Assembly: GCA_911728455.2 (NCBI GenBank)
Contig: OU452236.1
Coordinates: 5,636,171-5,700,170 of the forward strand
Length of the DNA: 64,000 bases
Origin: Marthasterias glacialis
Lineage: Eukaryota; Echinodermata; Asteroidea; Forcipulatida; Asteriidae
Direction of reading: 5' to 3'
Within the stretch, counting starts at the first letter, position 1. Every line of letters starts with the position of its first letter. Shown here piece after piece: positions 12,901-24,267 of the stretch. The translations under genes were made by a program, and so were the position numbers. The notes under the pieces are model-generated. The model was not told the origin of the DNA. It ran no database searches and saw only the letters and a list, made by a program, of their open reading frames with translations.

Positions 12901-14147
12901 ATCCCTTCCAAAGAACGTGCTTTTGTCCTCCAATACCAAATCCATCAAACTCAAGCGAAAACATCTAAACACTAATCTGAGTGGCTGATTCCTGGTGATT
13001 TACACCATCGCAGCTATGACCGCTGCACGCGCACAACGTGACAATAGGACAACAGCCTTGCATATTTACCAATCAGCATGAAGGATTCACAGTGCGCGTG
13101 CTATGGCCATAGCTGCAGTGGTGCAAACCACTATGGACCAACTGCTCGGATTAGTGTATAGCATTGGCAATCTGACAGCCACTTTTTCACTCATCATGAC
13201 CTATTCACACAATCATATCTGGATTTATATAAGATATTATTTTTAGTCATAAAGCAAGGAAAGGATGTGAGATCTTTTCCAAAACACATGCGATGAATGA
13301 TCAATTATCCTTTTATAGTTTTAGGGGATCTGAGCGCTGAGGATTTGAGTCTCTTTTCTCAGTGAACATTACAATACAAAATGCAACCTTACTCACATTT
13401 CTACCAAATCTTTGCTCAGTTCTTCATCGATTTCCTTCACTCCCATCAGCAGATTTTGAAATTCCATATCAGAGCTCTGAAGCAAAATAAATGAAATAAA
13501 TAGACCTTATGCGCCTGACGTCATGAGTCCCATTGAGTTATGTACAACAGCGCCCTCAATGAGGTCAAAACGGCTATAAAAAGTTTACTGTAGGAAAATG
13601 GCTGTGCATACCCTGGGAATCAAAGAGTTCACAGCACCCCAGTTACTGGGTCTGGTAAGTACCTAGCAGTAGTAGTAGTAGTACCACATGCTAGTCCACT
13701 ACACCTACAAACTTTTAGTTTACAAATACTATAACAGATTAATAATATTAATTTATATATTTTTTTTAGAACTTCTAATAGAAGTTTACAAAATACAATC
13801 ATGACACTGTGGAAGGTTACCTGAATCCATTTTAACATTGAGAGCGCGAAGTTTCGGCTGACCATAACACTCCAACCTGTAGCACTTCGTCTTACACGAC
13901 TTGCACCGAGCTTAGCTCCCCCTCCACCCGACGACTCCTTCACTTCCGCCCCTGTTGACGCCACCGGCCAAGCTGTCGATGCAAACGACTCCTCGCCCGT
14001 ACTTTGTCCCGTCACCAAGACTGGTGACATTGCAACAGAACATTTTTCGTTAAATTCCTTCTCAGCAAACACAGTAACTAGGACAGCAAGGGACACTTTA
14101 TGAGGTGTGACCCATTCTTTACCTGAGCCAACATGAGCCAGATTCAT
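953..14147 (-). CDS. ANAPC5: Anaphase-promoting complex subunit 5 (APC5), 3'-incomplete
   Basis: APC5 is a TPR-rich scaffold subunit of the APC/C ubiquitin ligase, which drives mitotic exit. Sixteen coding exons join in phase: 14147-13821, 13476-13397, 12808-12693, 12357-12135, 11714-11540, 11118-10928, 10799-10718, 9972-9880, 9693-9626, 9421-9308, 9051-8829, 8663-8542, 8118-8026, 7284-7137, 6569-6500 and 1048-953. All have GT-AG borders and give about 740 codons. Landmarks that match recalled human APC5 are EWVTPHK (residues 11-17), LSYDKLSFDQV (about 182), QAEVFIAQQARLLQNEE (about 270), SFRYAALNLAGLHC (about 353), EAIRIAHESND (about 380), NQARLHAEQGMYAAS (about 530), HLLQALALCK (about 655) and LYAKCQVA (about 725). 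The start is the first ATG, just before the conserved WVTP block. Residues 38-88 are a Ser/Gly/Ala-rich stretch not seen in human. The final exon(s), about 70 residues, lie outside the window. A 5.4-kb intron (1049-6499) precedes the last exon seen. Confidence 0.93.
1246..1415. repeat. Palindromic element, family E (CRE-bearing)
   Basis: The left end reads gaccttatgcattgacgtca and the right end reads tgacgtcatgtgcataag, so the element has terminal inverted repeats. Each end contains a perfect TGACGTCA (1259-1266 and 1396-1403). Related copies lie near 13501-13620, 41441-41565 and 51340-51506. It sits in the ANAPC5 5.4-kb intron. Confidence 0.6.
3789..3912. repeat. Palindromic element, family D
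   Basis: Repeats of ggctatggctacggct on one side face gctgtagccacc on the other, with inverted flanks around ttggctgctatgg and ccaattcgg. Similar elements occur at about 7850-7950, 12985-13135, 20884-21008, 23430-23515, 32441-32550, 33302-33425 and 45374-45495. Confidence 0.55.
4866..5126. repeat. Repeat family G, copy 1
   Basis: It begins with gcagggatgagagttgatgt and ends with aactcacacccctgc, giving short terminal inverted repeats. A second copy, about 90% similar by eye over its first 200 bases, starts at 28720. Confidence 0.6.
7850..7950. repeat. Palindromic element, family D
   Basis: A 'gccatgtccaaattgacggctgcggctg' type start, with gctgcagtcggagcc toward the right, matches family D. 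It lies in an ANAPC5 intron just beside the exon at 8118-8026. Confidence 0.45.
8480..8496 (+). promoter_or_regulatory. CTCF-like motif in ANAPC5 intron
   Basis: CCACTAGAGGGCGCCAC matches the vertebrate CTCF core (CCASYAGRKGGC) at every core position. CTCF is known from bilaterians; binding here is not shown by sequence alone. Confidence 0.4.
9508..9595. repeat. Short palindrome
   Basis: The left arm gcttatcgcagaattctgca faces tgtagaattctgtggtaagc on the right, and inner sequences around agggcccatagaat also pair partly. It looks like a short non-autonomous inverted-repeat element in an ANAPC5 intron. Confidence 0.5.
10209..10484. repeat. Palindromic MITE, family B
   Basis: The element opens with ctgggcccaatttcatagcg followed by ctgcttaa, and closes with ttaagcagctctatgaaatt followed by gggccctg. 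It is thus a roughly 275-bp element with inverted ends of about 28 bp. Other copies are near 7380-7560, 32838-32995, 41680-41930, 42840-43110, 46013-46430, 51682-51867, 52990-53136 and 60101-60300. Confidence 0.75.
13501..13620. repeat. Family E element
   Basis: It starts tagaccttatgcgcctgacg and contains TGACGTCA at 13515-13522, then agcgccctcaatgaggtcaa and a tail ggctgtgcataccct. The 41441-41565 copy follows the same order of segments. Confidence 0.6.
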
Positions 14148-15308
14148 CGGGAAAATTTAAAATTTCAACCCACTATTGTGATGAGTTAATTTGAGAATCC
14201 CACATAACATCAAAAATTTGCGCTCGCTTCGTTTTCCTCCCTCAAACACATGCAAACATGTGGCAAAATTCTAGACTCTTTACTAGATCAGACTAATGAC
14301 TTATGAACAGGGAACCAGACTAACTAGTTGAAGGTCGCCTCGCTCGTCGAACGTGTACTTAAGTGACTGTACATCAAAGCCCGCTATACGATCTTTGCTG
14401 TACATGCACCACACCAAAGGTGCAGAATCCCATCATATTTCTCCATGATCCCATCTTAAATGTATCTTAATATTATTTACCCCCATAAAAGTGTTACATT
14501 TTTGATCGTTATGGGTGAAAAAGGGGCGGTCGGACGGAAGGGCGGAAGTGGATTGGCCCTATTTTAGGGCTATTGGTTACAGTAAAACGTCATCGTGTGA
14601 GCAGCAGCAGAAACCTTTAACATTTTTGTGATGATTCAGGGGGTCATGCATGAATGCCCAACATATTTATATTTATTTAGTTATTTAGCTATTTATTTAT
14701 GTTTTATTTTTGTTTTTATTTATTTTTTTGAGGGAGGGGGTAGACTTGGTCTGTGACACTTTTTAGTTATATTTTATTTATTATCTAAATTGATTATTTT
14801 AACTGCAATTTTCGTTATTTTATAGTTTGCATAGCCTTGAAGCGTGTGCATAATTATTTGTACCATCTGACACAAGATTAGTATTTGTTTTTATCATCAT
14901 AGAGCGCTGTTCGTTGTGCCCCCTCCCCGTTCCCCAGCGAGCTACCCTGCTTTCTGTATTGTGAAAAACACCTTGCCGACACCTGTGAAAATTGCACTTG
15001 TGATGATCAATTGGGATTTTCTCTTACATGATACAAACAATCAACTGACATTTTAGTCCCAAGCAAAAGACAAAAAAAAACACAAAAACATTAGTCAGTC
15101 ATCACACCCACGTAGTTTTTTTTTTTTCTTTTCATAATGACGTAGTTGACTTGTCTGGTGCAATTTATTGAGCTATATTGCGCCCAAATAGGCTACGGCT
15201 AGTTACAACTGGCATAACGCTTTTGACAAAGCGCACAGTTATGTGCTTTTGGGAGCCAATCATAAATAAATAGCGCAATTTCTACTGCAATGGATTCCAT
15301 ACAGCAAG
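14148..15308. promoter_or_regulatory. Divergent promoter region ANAPC5/UCK
   Basis: About 1.16 kb separates the two start codons, so this interval must hold both 5' UTRs and promoters. Visible candidate sites are an ETS-like GGAAGT next to an inverted CCAAT box (ATTGG) in 14535-14575, a CCAAT box at 15256-15260 and an ATAAATAAA stretch just after it. The middle (14660-14830) is T/A-rich low-complexity sequence. No transcription start can be read directly. Confidence 0.6.
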
Positions 15309-15315
15309 ATGGCGG
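15306..15315 (+). promoter_or_regulatory. YY1-like element over the UCK start codon
   Basis: AAGATGGCGG matches the YY1 core (AAnATGGCGGC) except for its last base, and it contains the ATG itself. In vertebrates such elements sit just downstream of the start site in housekeeping genes, which would imply a short 5' UTR here. Confidence 0.4.
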
Positions 15316-18300
15316 GCAGAGGTTCGAATGTCTCTGCGAAGTGTGCTCCTTCAAACGGTCAGCACAGACGTCCGTTTTTGATTGGCGTAGCAGGAGGGAC
15401 GGCATCAGGAAAGGTAAGAATATAAACAAAGCGCTTGTTGTTTTTCATCAAAAATGTGTGCTTTAATATTGATAAAATAAGGTTTTTTTGCTTGGTCTAT
15501 TTTGGCGGTCATGACGTCGTGAACAAAGAATTGGAGTCAACACATGCGCGACGTATAAATGATGCAACGTGATAGCAACACGTGTTTTAGCATTATGTCT
15601 GGTTTCTGCCTCGCACACCACGTACCCTTGAGTTTTTCCAATAAGAGTGACTGGAGAGCGACCCAAACAACTTGTTTACAAAATAACAGAAGTGCCCCGT
15701 GGCCAAGTTGACGCATGGTTTATGCATGGCAATTATTTTTAGAAAAGTTTAAAAGGGAAATGTGTTTCTTTCGAAATGTATGTTTTGGGGGATATTCTTA
15801 CAAAATTAATCATTCATTTCAACAGTCTCATGAGTGGTCGGCATTGCCTAACGTTTTTAACAAAATGTTGTAAATTTATTCTAATTTACAACTAAAAATA
15901 CAATACAATCACAAAAAACAAGAGACAAGATGTAGATTATACATGCGAAGTTAGTTTTTTAATAAACTGTGTATTTATTAATTAGTAGTTACACCGTACC
16001 ATTACCAACTTGCACATGAAGGTCCGACTCTGAATTTATTTTCATATTTTATCATTTTTGTTGGTAAAGTGTTTAAAAAGAATTTCTTTAATTAATTTGG
16101 TTTTAATATTGAGTCATTTTATCTTTGTTTAGACTTGAGTTAATATTTCACGCTTTTTTCCTATTTTTGTTTAATTTTCAACCCGTGAATTTCTAATGGC
16201 TGCTACTTTAACAATTAATAGTTTACAATTTGTCAGGATTTTTAATCAGCACTCATGTTCACGTATAGTCCTTAAAATAAATTGATTTGCAACTTTGATA
16301 GTGTTTCAGATGTAAGTATTTCTCTGGAGAACTATTAATGTTACCATGATAATAATATGAACTTAGTCTTTAATCAAAAGTTTCCCAAGTTTCAGAAAAT
16401 GAAACTTACATGTACAAATATTTTGTTTAATAATTGACAAATCCTGTAAGTGTTTTCAATGCAAAGGAACACCATTTTAAAATCATTCAATTTCACCCAT
16501 TCCAATTGTTGCACAACCAGGGAAAACAAATCTTATTATTCTCTTTTTGTTGTTTTAGGATCAGTTTCGTACTCAAATTTATTTGTTGATTTTTAATTCC
16601 GTAACCAGGCGAGAGTTTAAGAAAAGCCTAGAAACAGTTAATGATGCAGGTCTGATCCTGTTCTTTATTCCTTAGGCCCTATATGAATGTGAACAAACAA
16701 TTTTGTTTTTGATTTAGCTTGGGTTTAACCCAATCTTAAGGCTACCAGATACTCAGGGCAGATTTCAAAAAAATAACTTTGCCATAACCTATTTTTGCCT
16801 GGCGTGAATCACTACAGTGACGTCGGTGGTCAGGATATAGCGATTCATCTGCACATTGTCGCCAGTAGAATCTTAATTTATAGGCCTATAACTTCGCCCT
16901 AAGAAGTCACAACACATGAACAAAATTTGGCTGAATTTAATGAACTAAAAAAACAAAAACATATTAACTGTTCCATACAAAGCCCCTCTCGTCGGTGACG
17001 GCAAATGCAGGAATGAACTTTAATTTTAATAGGAAGGACGTTTCCATGCTTAATTGACTGCAGGTATTTCAGCTATTTCAGCTATGACATTTATATTCAA
17101 ATGTTTGCGCCTACTGGATCTTCATACTCAAGTTATCTTACCAAAGAAGGAATATTCTTCATCTTGGAGTTATTATCTTAACATTCACATTAAGTTACAG
17201 GTGTGGTGTTAAAGAAGAACTAAAAATACTCTCTAGTATGAAGCGTTACTTAAAGTTGTTTTTTAAGCATTCCATTTAATGTACGGGTGTGGCGTTCATG
17301 AATGAATTAGAATTTGTTCTTGGTACGTAATCAATGACCGAAACTTTGAGTTCAGTTTGTTACATTTACAATTCCTTACTTTCAGTCATTTAAAAATGTC
17401 TCTGGAGCAATACACCTCAAAAACTAAAATAAATATAATTTTAATAGAAATAATTCAACCCTTAGCTAGTGTATTGATTTATTAAATGGTATTCAGAATT
17501 TGTGTTTGCCATACATTGTATGTTTGCTGCATGGCATTGTATCACTATCAGCAATCTGTAATAGTAAAACTATCCTAATCAGTACTTCATTTTAAGAAAT
17601 GTACGAGGAGAGCTATAAACTGCTCTCCTTCAATTATTGAGGAGAGCTTTTTGCACTCCTCAGAACCAAACTTTACACATTTTTCTCAAAAGTGAAAATA
17701 AAACATGATAACAAAATCTGACTATTCATGATGGTTAATATAAGCACATAATTTCTACCTCCATGGTAGTTACAGGTGTAACTGTCTCTTTTACGATAAG
17801 TGTTCTGGGTGTTTTATGTGCATTACACATTACTGATAATTCATGTACAGATTGCAGGATCGGATTGACAGATTTTTAATTTTTTTCATGATTAAAGCAA
17901 TTACATGTTAATGCCACATCAGCAGTTCTTTTTTTTTTCTCTCAATTTGTTGTTAAATCTACTTTGATTTAAGGGATTACAAGGTTTAGGAGTGATGAGG
18001 AGAACATTTGCATGCGTTCGCACTTCATAAAAAATAATGGTCTGCTTTCTAAAGTTCAAATTGTTCACTGTCCTGCTTTACAGAGTCTTCAAATTCCCGA
18101 CTGTTATTGGTAATAAAATTATAAAAATATGATAACCATAAAAGGCTATTAAAAATACATTTTAAAACAAAAAAGTGCCGTACTTGCACCGGGCTTTAGC
18201 ATTTTAGTAAAGATGATGTAAATGATAACAAATGATTACTTTTGATTGCAGCAATCAAAGTAAGCATGTAAAGGAAAAAGTTCAAAGTCCCTGACAAAAT

Positions 18301-21300
18301 GCAAACCATTTTGACCCCCCCCCCCCCACTAAAACAGGCTATGTGATAATGGATACAATTTTCATAGGTGGTTGGATGTCGATGTGTTTTTAATTTTAAC
18401 TAGAGATGGGAAATTAATCTATTCCAAAAACTGACATACATTTTGTGGTGTAATAATTCATGGTAACCATACATAAGAGTTTTCTTGTCCTAAATTCTAA
18501 GAACGAACTTGTCTATCTACAGTGTGGTTTTTAACAGTGCACCTTTTGAAAGCTTTTAATAAAGTCTGTGTTTTGACACAGCAAAGGTGAAATTCGTTTT
18601 GCACTCAGTAGAAATGCTCAGAAGAAAAAAACAGAGAGAGAAAAAAAAAGTAGGACCACTTCATGCCCTTTTGTCACCTGCTTGGAGTGTCTTCCTTCCT
18701 TCGCAAAACCTGTAACTGAATTAAAATAAACCTGTTTCCTGCGTACATTATAAAAATACAATGTAGATCACACGGCTTTACATATGTATGGAGTTTAAAG
18801 GCATTGCATACGTTTGGTAATGACTCTGAAAATTTTTGGCAATAAAAACTTACTTGGTAAGGAGTACAGCAGCTTTGGATAGTAAGATGCATTTTGAGAA
18901 ACGTTTCACTTCGAAGTACTGCAGTTATGGAAAAATATATCACTTTTTATCCCCCAAGAATTTGAATCTGAGAAGCGTTATGGCCGTAACGCTTCTCAGA
19001 ATGTGTATTCCAATGACGGATACTTCTTCTGCGTGAACGCAACCGCTCCAGATTTTTGGCGATATCTCAAAAACGCTGCCACCTTTTGAAATGAAATTTA
19101 CACAGGTTAGTTTTGTGGTATATATCTACAATTATATAGCATTAAGGCAAACGTACGGTTCCAAAAACCAAAGGTATACTTTGCCTTTAAGTTCAGTTTA
19201 CATTTATGTGACAATCCCTATCCTGTCGGCTCCCACTCACCAATCCAATTTTGTGTGAAAAAAATGAACATACGATACATACATGTAGTCAGGTAGTTTA
19301 GTGTACATTTACATGTATTACCTGTTCATTGAAATTTGGATTGTCCGAATGTATTATCAAAAAATAAAAAAGTATTATAAAAGAGATGATTAGTTGGTGG
19401 TCATGAGTAATTTGGTTCGGATCAGTAAACACATTGAAACTTTTGTGATTGTTTGCTGATGTGTGCAATTCAAACTTGTTTGCTCTATGTACAGTATGTT
19501 TGACCCTTGTAACAAAAAACGTTCAAGGTCTCCCATTGACTGTTTGTTTGTCATGTCTTGTTTATGTTATTTACAGTGTATGTTTATGGTAAAACTTTGG
19601 CCTTGTTTACTTTTTTGCCTAATGATAAATTAAATGATAACAATATTTAAGTAAAATGTCAGGAAAGCACATTTTTTCTGAGTGTTTTTAAAAGCAATTA
19701 GTTATAATTATACCAATGTCTAATGCCCTATTTAGAGAATTGTGCTCTTTATCCATGGAGGGTCTTTATTCTGTCATTTCTTGTTTACATTATTTATTGG
19801 TAAAACTTTGGACTTGTTTACTTTTTTGCCAATTGAGAATTACTTTGATAAATGTGTAAATGTCAGAAAGCACATTTTTTCTGAATATAAAAAATAGTAA
19901 TAATTGCAACCTTATCGATCGTATTGTCCAGTGCTCTTTTACCCAAGAAATGTGTTTATATAGAGCATTTATTCTCAATTACACATTATACCCTTTTTTT
20001 TCTTCTTTTCATTGAGCAAATGTAGGCGCCAAAAATAGGTTTTCAATAGACTCTGATTTGCAACTCGGCACACTACCTCTAAGGAGGTTTCAACCTTTTA
20101 CTGACACGTTAGATATTGAGCTTTGAGGGCTTCTGTCAAGAGCGTACCTTAGAGACTTCACCGGATACTCAATCCATTTTCTAAAAGTTGTTTACTGAAA
20201 TGAAATCGAAAAAGTATCTAGTTGCGTCTTTGAGAAATAAAGAAATCTAAGTACTGTACATTGTTTGTGCAGAGACATTTTGTAGCTCATGATATCCATG
20301 TATCAGGTTTATTTATGTGTTTTGTTTTTGTTTTTTGCTTTTTATTTAGTTAATACACAATAATCATGAATTTCTTGCTGGTGATTTGTCAGGTAATGCC
20401 AGATTTCAAGATTTTCCTTGCGAATATTATTGGATATTCATGGAAGTGAAGTAGCAAACAAACAGGGGGATAAAGAACCGACTCATTTTGCCTCAACTTC
20501 AACATGCTCAAGGGGAGTTCTATTTGCTGTGAAGGGAGAGTCAGTAAAATCCTCTGAAATTGACGCCCAGTGGGATAAAAGTCTCCTTAAAGATGATGCT
20601 ACATGAGCCGTTTTGTCAAAACAAAATTCTAGTTTAAATGGCATCAAGTCTCCTTGGATTAATATCAGTTTGGTTCAACTTTAGATGCAAAAAAAATGTC
20701 GTTTACAACCATCAAAGTTTGACAATTAAGCAGAGAGGCTAGGAGCTGATTTATTGGAAATATTTGATCGCATGGATGGTTTCACATAAAGGTACTAAAG
20801 ACAACAATGGCTGCTTTACATAATTCATATTACTGTATCATCGGCAGCCATCTTGTTTTCTCCTATTCAAACGTTTAAATGAAAGGCCATACTCTGAATT
20901 GGCAACTGCCGCTGTGGCTGCTGCAAGGGTGTTTGTTAGGGCTGTCTGTGCTTCAACGCATGTTAACATGGGGATCAAGCCACAGTCACAGGCTGCCAAT
21001 TCGAACACTTGAAGAAGCTTGAAGAAGCTTGGTGAAGGTTTTTAAATTCTCAGTGGTTCTCTTTTAAAATTGAAATGCAAGAGGAAAAAAAAACAATGTG
21101 ACAGAATAAATCAACCCAAATATTAACAGAGAATTATTTTTATTTCTTCGTAACTCAATCAATCAATTTTTGTTCTTGTATTGTATTTGTAGTCATCAGT
21201 ATGTAGCAAGATAGTGGAGCGCCTTGGTCAGCGAAACCTGGACTGCAAGAAACGACAGGTGACGGTTATCGGTCAGGACAGCTTCTATCGAGACCTAAGT

Positions 21301-23926
21301 AATGGAGAACAGGCTCGAGCATTCAAGGGACAGTTTAACTTTGACCACCCAGGTACAAATTTAATCCTCAACAGCATTAAATCTTCCAAAATCCTTGACC
21401 CCAAGTGTGTTTTTTTCCCAACTTGATTCTGATTAATCTTTCTCCACAGACTCGTTTGATTTTGATCTGATCAAGCAAACACTAGAAGACATAGTGGCTG
21501 GGAAGGTAGTCAAGATACCCATGTATGATTTCACAACAAATTCAAGGTGACGTAATTTCAATCTGACAGTAAACCGCTGCCCAACTAGGGCTGAGCGACA
21601 TATTAACAAATCTAGTTTTTGACTATCATGTATATTGGTAAGATGCCGATGTATGATTTCAGGAACATTTTAAGTCGATGTAACTTGTGTAACCTGCAGG
21701 GCCGATTTCACAAAGAGTTAAGATTCATGTTAACTGTGTATCAATCTTAATTGCTAAGCAAAGTAATTGCTAAAAAACGTGATATTTACAACTCATCTTA
21801 TTAAGATCAGCCTTAGTTCTGTGTGAAATCCACCCTGCAATTAACCTGAATTGAGCAGTTAACTACATGTAATCCCCTGTTTTGATTGAACAATACATAC
21901 ACTAAATACTTCTGTTTAGTTTCCTTTTATTCTAAATTTATGTATATGCCCTAAGTGTCATGATAGTGTTATTTCCGTTATTTTTAATGATATGGATGGA
22001 TTCAGGAATATTTGTGATAAAAATACCCAGGAGTTAAGGCCTTCAAAATTCAACTGCATGTTTTGTTTGATTTTGTTGGACTGAGGACTGCACCAATAAA
22101 ATGATTATGCTTGACGTGGAATCTGGCATAACACCACAATCAGAGACCAACAATTTTTATGTTGAGTTACCATGTGGCGTTGGATTTTGTTAGAGTGCAT
22201 GTAAGGAAGAATTCTAGTAAATCGCTCCAGGAAATTCAATCTGTTCATCTTAAAACTTTCTGCTTTCAGGAAAGTGGACGAGTACACAGAGGTATATCCA
22301 ACCGATGTGGTGCTCTTCGAGGGAATACTGGTGTTCTATATGAAAGAAGTCCGGGATATGTTCCACATGAAACTATTTGTTGACACCGATGCCGATACCA
22401 GACTATCCAGACGAGGTAAATATAGTCCCTATCAGGATAAGTTGTAAATTTGCTTGAAGGTCCCATAAATTAATTTTTTTTTTATTGGTTAAAAAAGGAA
22501 GTATGCCTGTCATAGTGTGTTATTATTTTTTACCGTAGAAATAACAATCTCTAAAATTAGGGGATTGCCGCACTCCACCCACCCTTCCTCATTAACATAA
22601 AATCTGTGGCGCTGTTGACCACTCGGCACCAGAGCTGTCTTTGAAACGTTTGACCACAGTCTATGTCACGAATCATTGCGCAATCATAAGACACACATTT
22701 TCGGGGCTCAATTAAAGTGTATTAACGCATAACAAACACATCAAAATAGTCAATGTTATGTTTTGTTAATTTCAAATCGTATATTAAGCCACAAAAATGT
22801 AATGTGACAAAATACCTCTTCATGGGCCCTTTAACACAGAATTGTTTGCTTTGTTGAAATAGCTTACAAATACAAGCTAAAACACAATTTTGCTCTTTGT
22901 CATGTAACCACTTACCACATCAAAAATTGCACAGTTCAAATTTAAAAATATTCTTGGCAGATTTTGAATATCAGTCAGATCCAGTGTAATCAACATCGCT
23001 CGTGACAGAGTCCTACTGTTTGAAAGCTCCACAGCTTAGCTTTAAAAAAATGTATTTCTTTGAGACCGAAAAGGCATTTCAAAAAACCAAATTGATTTTC
23101 TTCATCCTATTGTATGAAATGGGTTTGTTTATTTTCTTCAGTTGTGCGAGACACAAAAGATAGAGGACGTGAGTTGGAACAGGTCTTGGTTCAATATGTC
23201 AAGTTTGTCAAACCAGCCTTTGAAGAGTTCTGTCTACCCACCAAGAAATACGCTGACATCATCATTCCAAGAGGTTCGGAAAACACAGGTAAGTTGGGGG
23301 AAAGGATGTGGGTTGATCGATGCTTTACATGAAGGAAGAAGACAGGGATGTTTTCTCTCAAGAATTACTGATATCTGCAGTTGGGGGAAATCTACAGTCA
23401 CATCCAGTTGCAGTGACTTCAGCTTAGGTTGTGGCCAGTAGCCGCAGAGGCAATGTTGAGAAATAAGCCTTTTCAGCGATCTTGCCATAGCCACAGCCGA
23501 AGCTGTCAGTTTGGACCAGCCTTTCATTCTATTGTATTGTAAATTACTGTTACATTGAATATCAGCATCCACAAGGCTGCATTGAAACCATAACTTGTCT
23601 TTCTGTGGTGTTTGTTAACATTTTATTACTTTTATGTGTACATTTAAAGTGAAAAATGTACTTACCAAATACAAGGTGTATTGTAAATTAAATCAATCTT
23701 TGTGCTCCCGGTTGATTTCACTTGGAAATTTAGATGTTTTGTGTATGTCTTTGTCTCCATAGTGGCAATTGGGCTCATCGTCCAACACATCAAAGATATT
23801 CTCAACGGAGGTCTTAAAAAACACATCACCAACGGCAATACATTTCCAGATGAGAGTCTTGTGGTTGAGAAACCACCCAGACAACGAAATCCATCAGAGA
23901 CAGGTGCAGGTGGAAGACCTCATTGA
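15309..23926 (+). CDS. UCK2: Uridine-cytidine kinase, complete
   Basis: The enzyme phosphorylates uridine and cytidine to UMP and CMP in pyrimidine salvage in the cytosol, using ATP or GTP. Six exons join in phase: 15309-15413, 21193-21352, 21450-21546, 22270-22415, 23142-23288 and 23763-23926. They encode 272 residues; human UCK1 and UCK2 are 277 and 261. Residues 26-35 ([10 protein letters not shown]) are the Walker A loop. Then come GQDSFYR (about 63), [12 protein letters not shown] (about 82), PMYDF (about 112), DVVLFEGIL (about 130), [13 protein letters not shown] (about 155, lid), [18 protein letters not shown] (about 190), IIIPRG and [12 protein letters not shown] (about 220). The protein ends in GGRPH, like the SSSRPH tail of vertebrate UCKs. 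The first ATG gives an ordinary variable N-terminus. Assignment to UCK1 or UCK2 is uncertain; it is probably orthologous to both. Intron 1 is 5.8 kb. Confidence 0.95.
17608..17663. repeat. Repeated hairpin gaggagagc/gctctcct
   Basis: The words gaggagagct, gctctcctt, gaggagagct and cactcctc follow one another within about 55 bases, so two alternative stem-loops can form. No function is evident. Confidence 0.5.
18793..19192. repeat. Palindromic MITE, family H (sea-star type)
   Basis: Left end tttaaaggcattgcatacgt and right end ggtatactttgcctttaa are inverted repeats about 400 bp apart. The centre is a near-perfect hairpin: tctgagaagcgtta (18967-18980) faces taacgcttctcaga (18987-19000). The order of internal blocks resembles an abundant palindromic repeat I recall from sea-star genomes; that comparison is from memory. 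Confidence 0.65.
19548..19890. repeat. Two-copy direct repeat, period about 210 bp
   Basis: The block taaaactttggccttgttta (19590) recurs with one change at 19801, and gaaagcacattttttctga recurs about 205 bp after its first occurrence. The copies have diverged between these blocks. It looks like an old tandem duplication in UCK intron 1. Confidence 0.6.
20884..21008. repeat. Palindromic element, family D
   Basis: The left part gaattggcaactgccgctgt and the right part caggctgccaattcgaacac are inverted. It lies about 190 bp before UCK exon 2. Confidence 0.55.
21703..21831. repeat. Palindromic MITE, family A
   Basis: It opens cgatttcacaaagagttaag and closes ccttagttctgtgtgaaatc. The interior carries atcttaattgctaagcaaag, which is shared with the copies at 27606-27742, 29894-30032 and 49427-49571. 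It lies in UCK intron 3. Confidence 0.65.
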
Positions 23927-24261
23927 AATAAGTGGCTTGTCAATTAGGACTTAATTAGCTTTAAGGTGTTTCAAGACAAATCCAAGATTGATGTTAATTT
24001 GGACCTATTTTAATGATTCAGAAAGGAAGGTGCCAAATAGTTGCGGTTTTACTCTAACTCTGGACTTTCTGTATCCATTAGAATATACAGCATATGGTCA
24101 ATGCCACACCTGGCCTGGAGTTGCATGGATATATTAATCCCATTGCTAGTATGGTCCTGGTCTGAGCACTTTATTACAGGCCTGTGATTGGTCACGTGTG
24201 TTCTGATTTATGATATATTTTTTTTCTGCGAAGATCTCTCTCTGCATTAAAAGAAATGGTC

Positions 24262-24267
24262 AATAAA
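24262..24267 (+). terminator. Candidate UCK polyadenylation signal
   Basis: AATAAA lies 336 bases after the UCK stop codon and is the nearest canonical hexamer on the plus strand. Later hexamers at 27446 and 28585 are alternatives. Confidence 0.4.

Larger units (their letters stand above)
15414..21192. other. UCK intron 1
   Basis: This is a 5.8-kb AT-rich intron. It contains the hairpin at 17608-17663, a C homopolymer near 18317-18328, the palindromic element at 18793-19192, a two-copy direct repeat of about 210 bp at 19548-19890, and a family D copy at 20884-21008. No coding exon can be supported. Confidence 0.75.
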
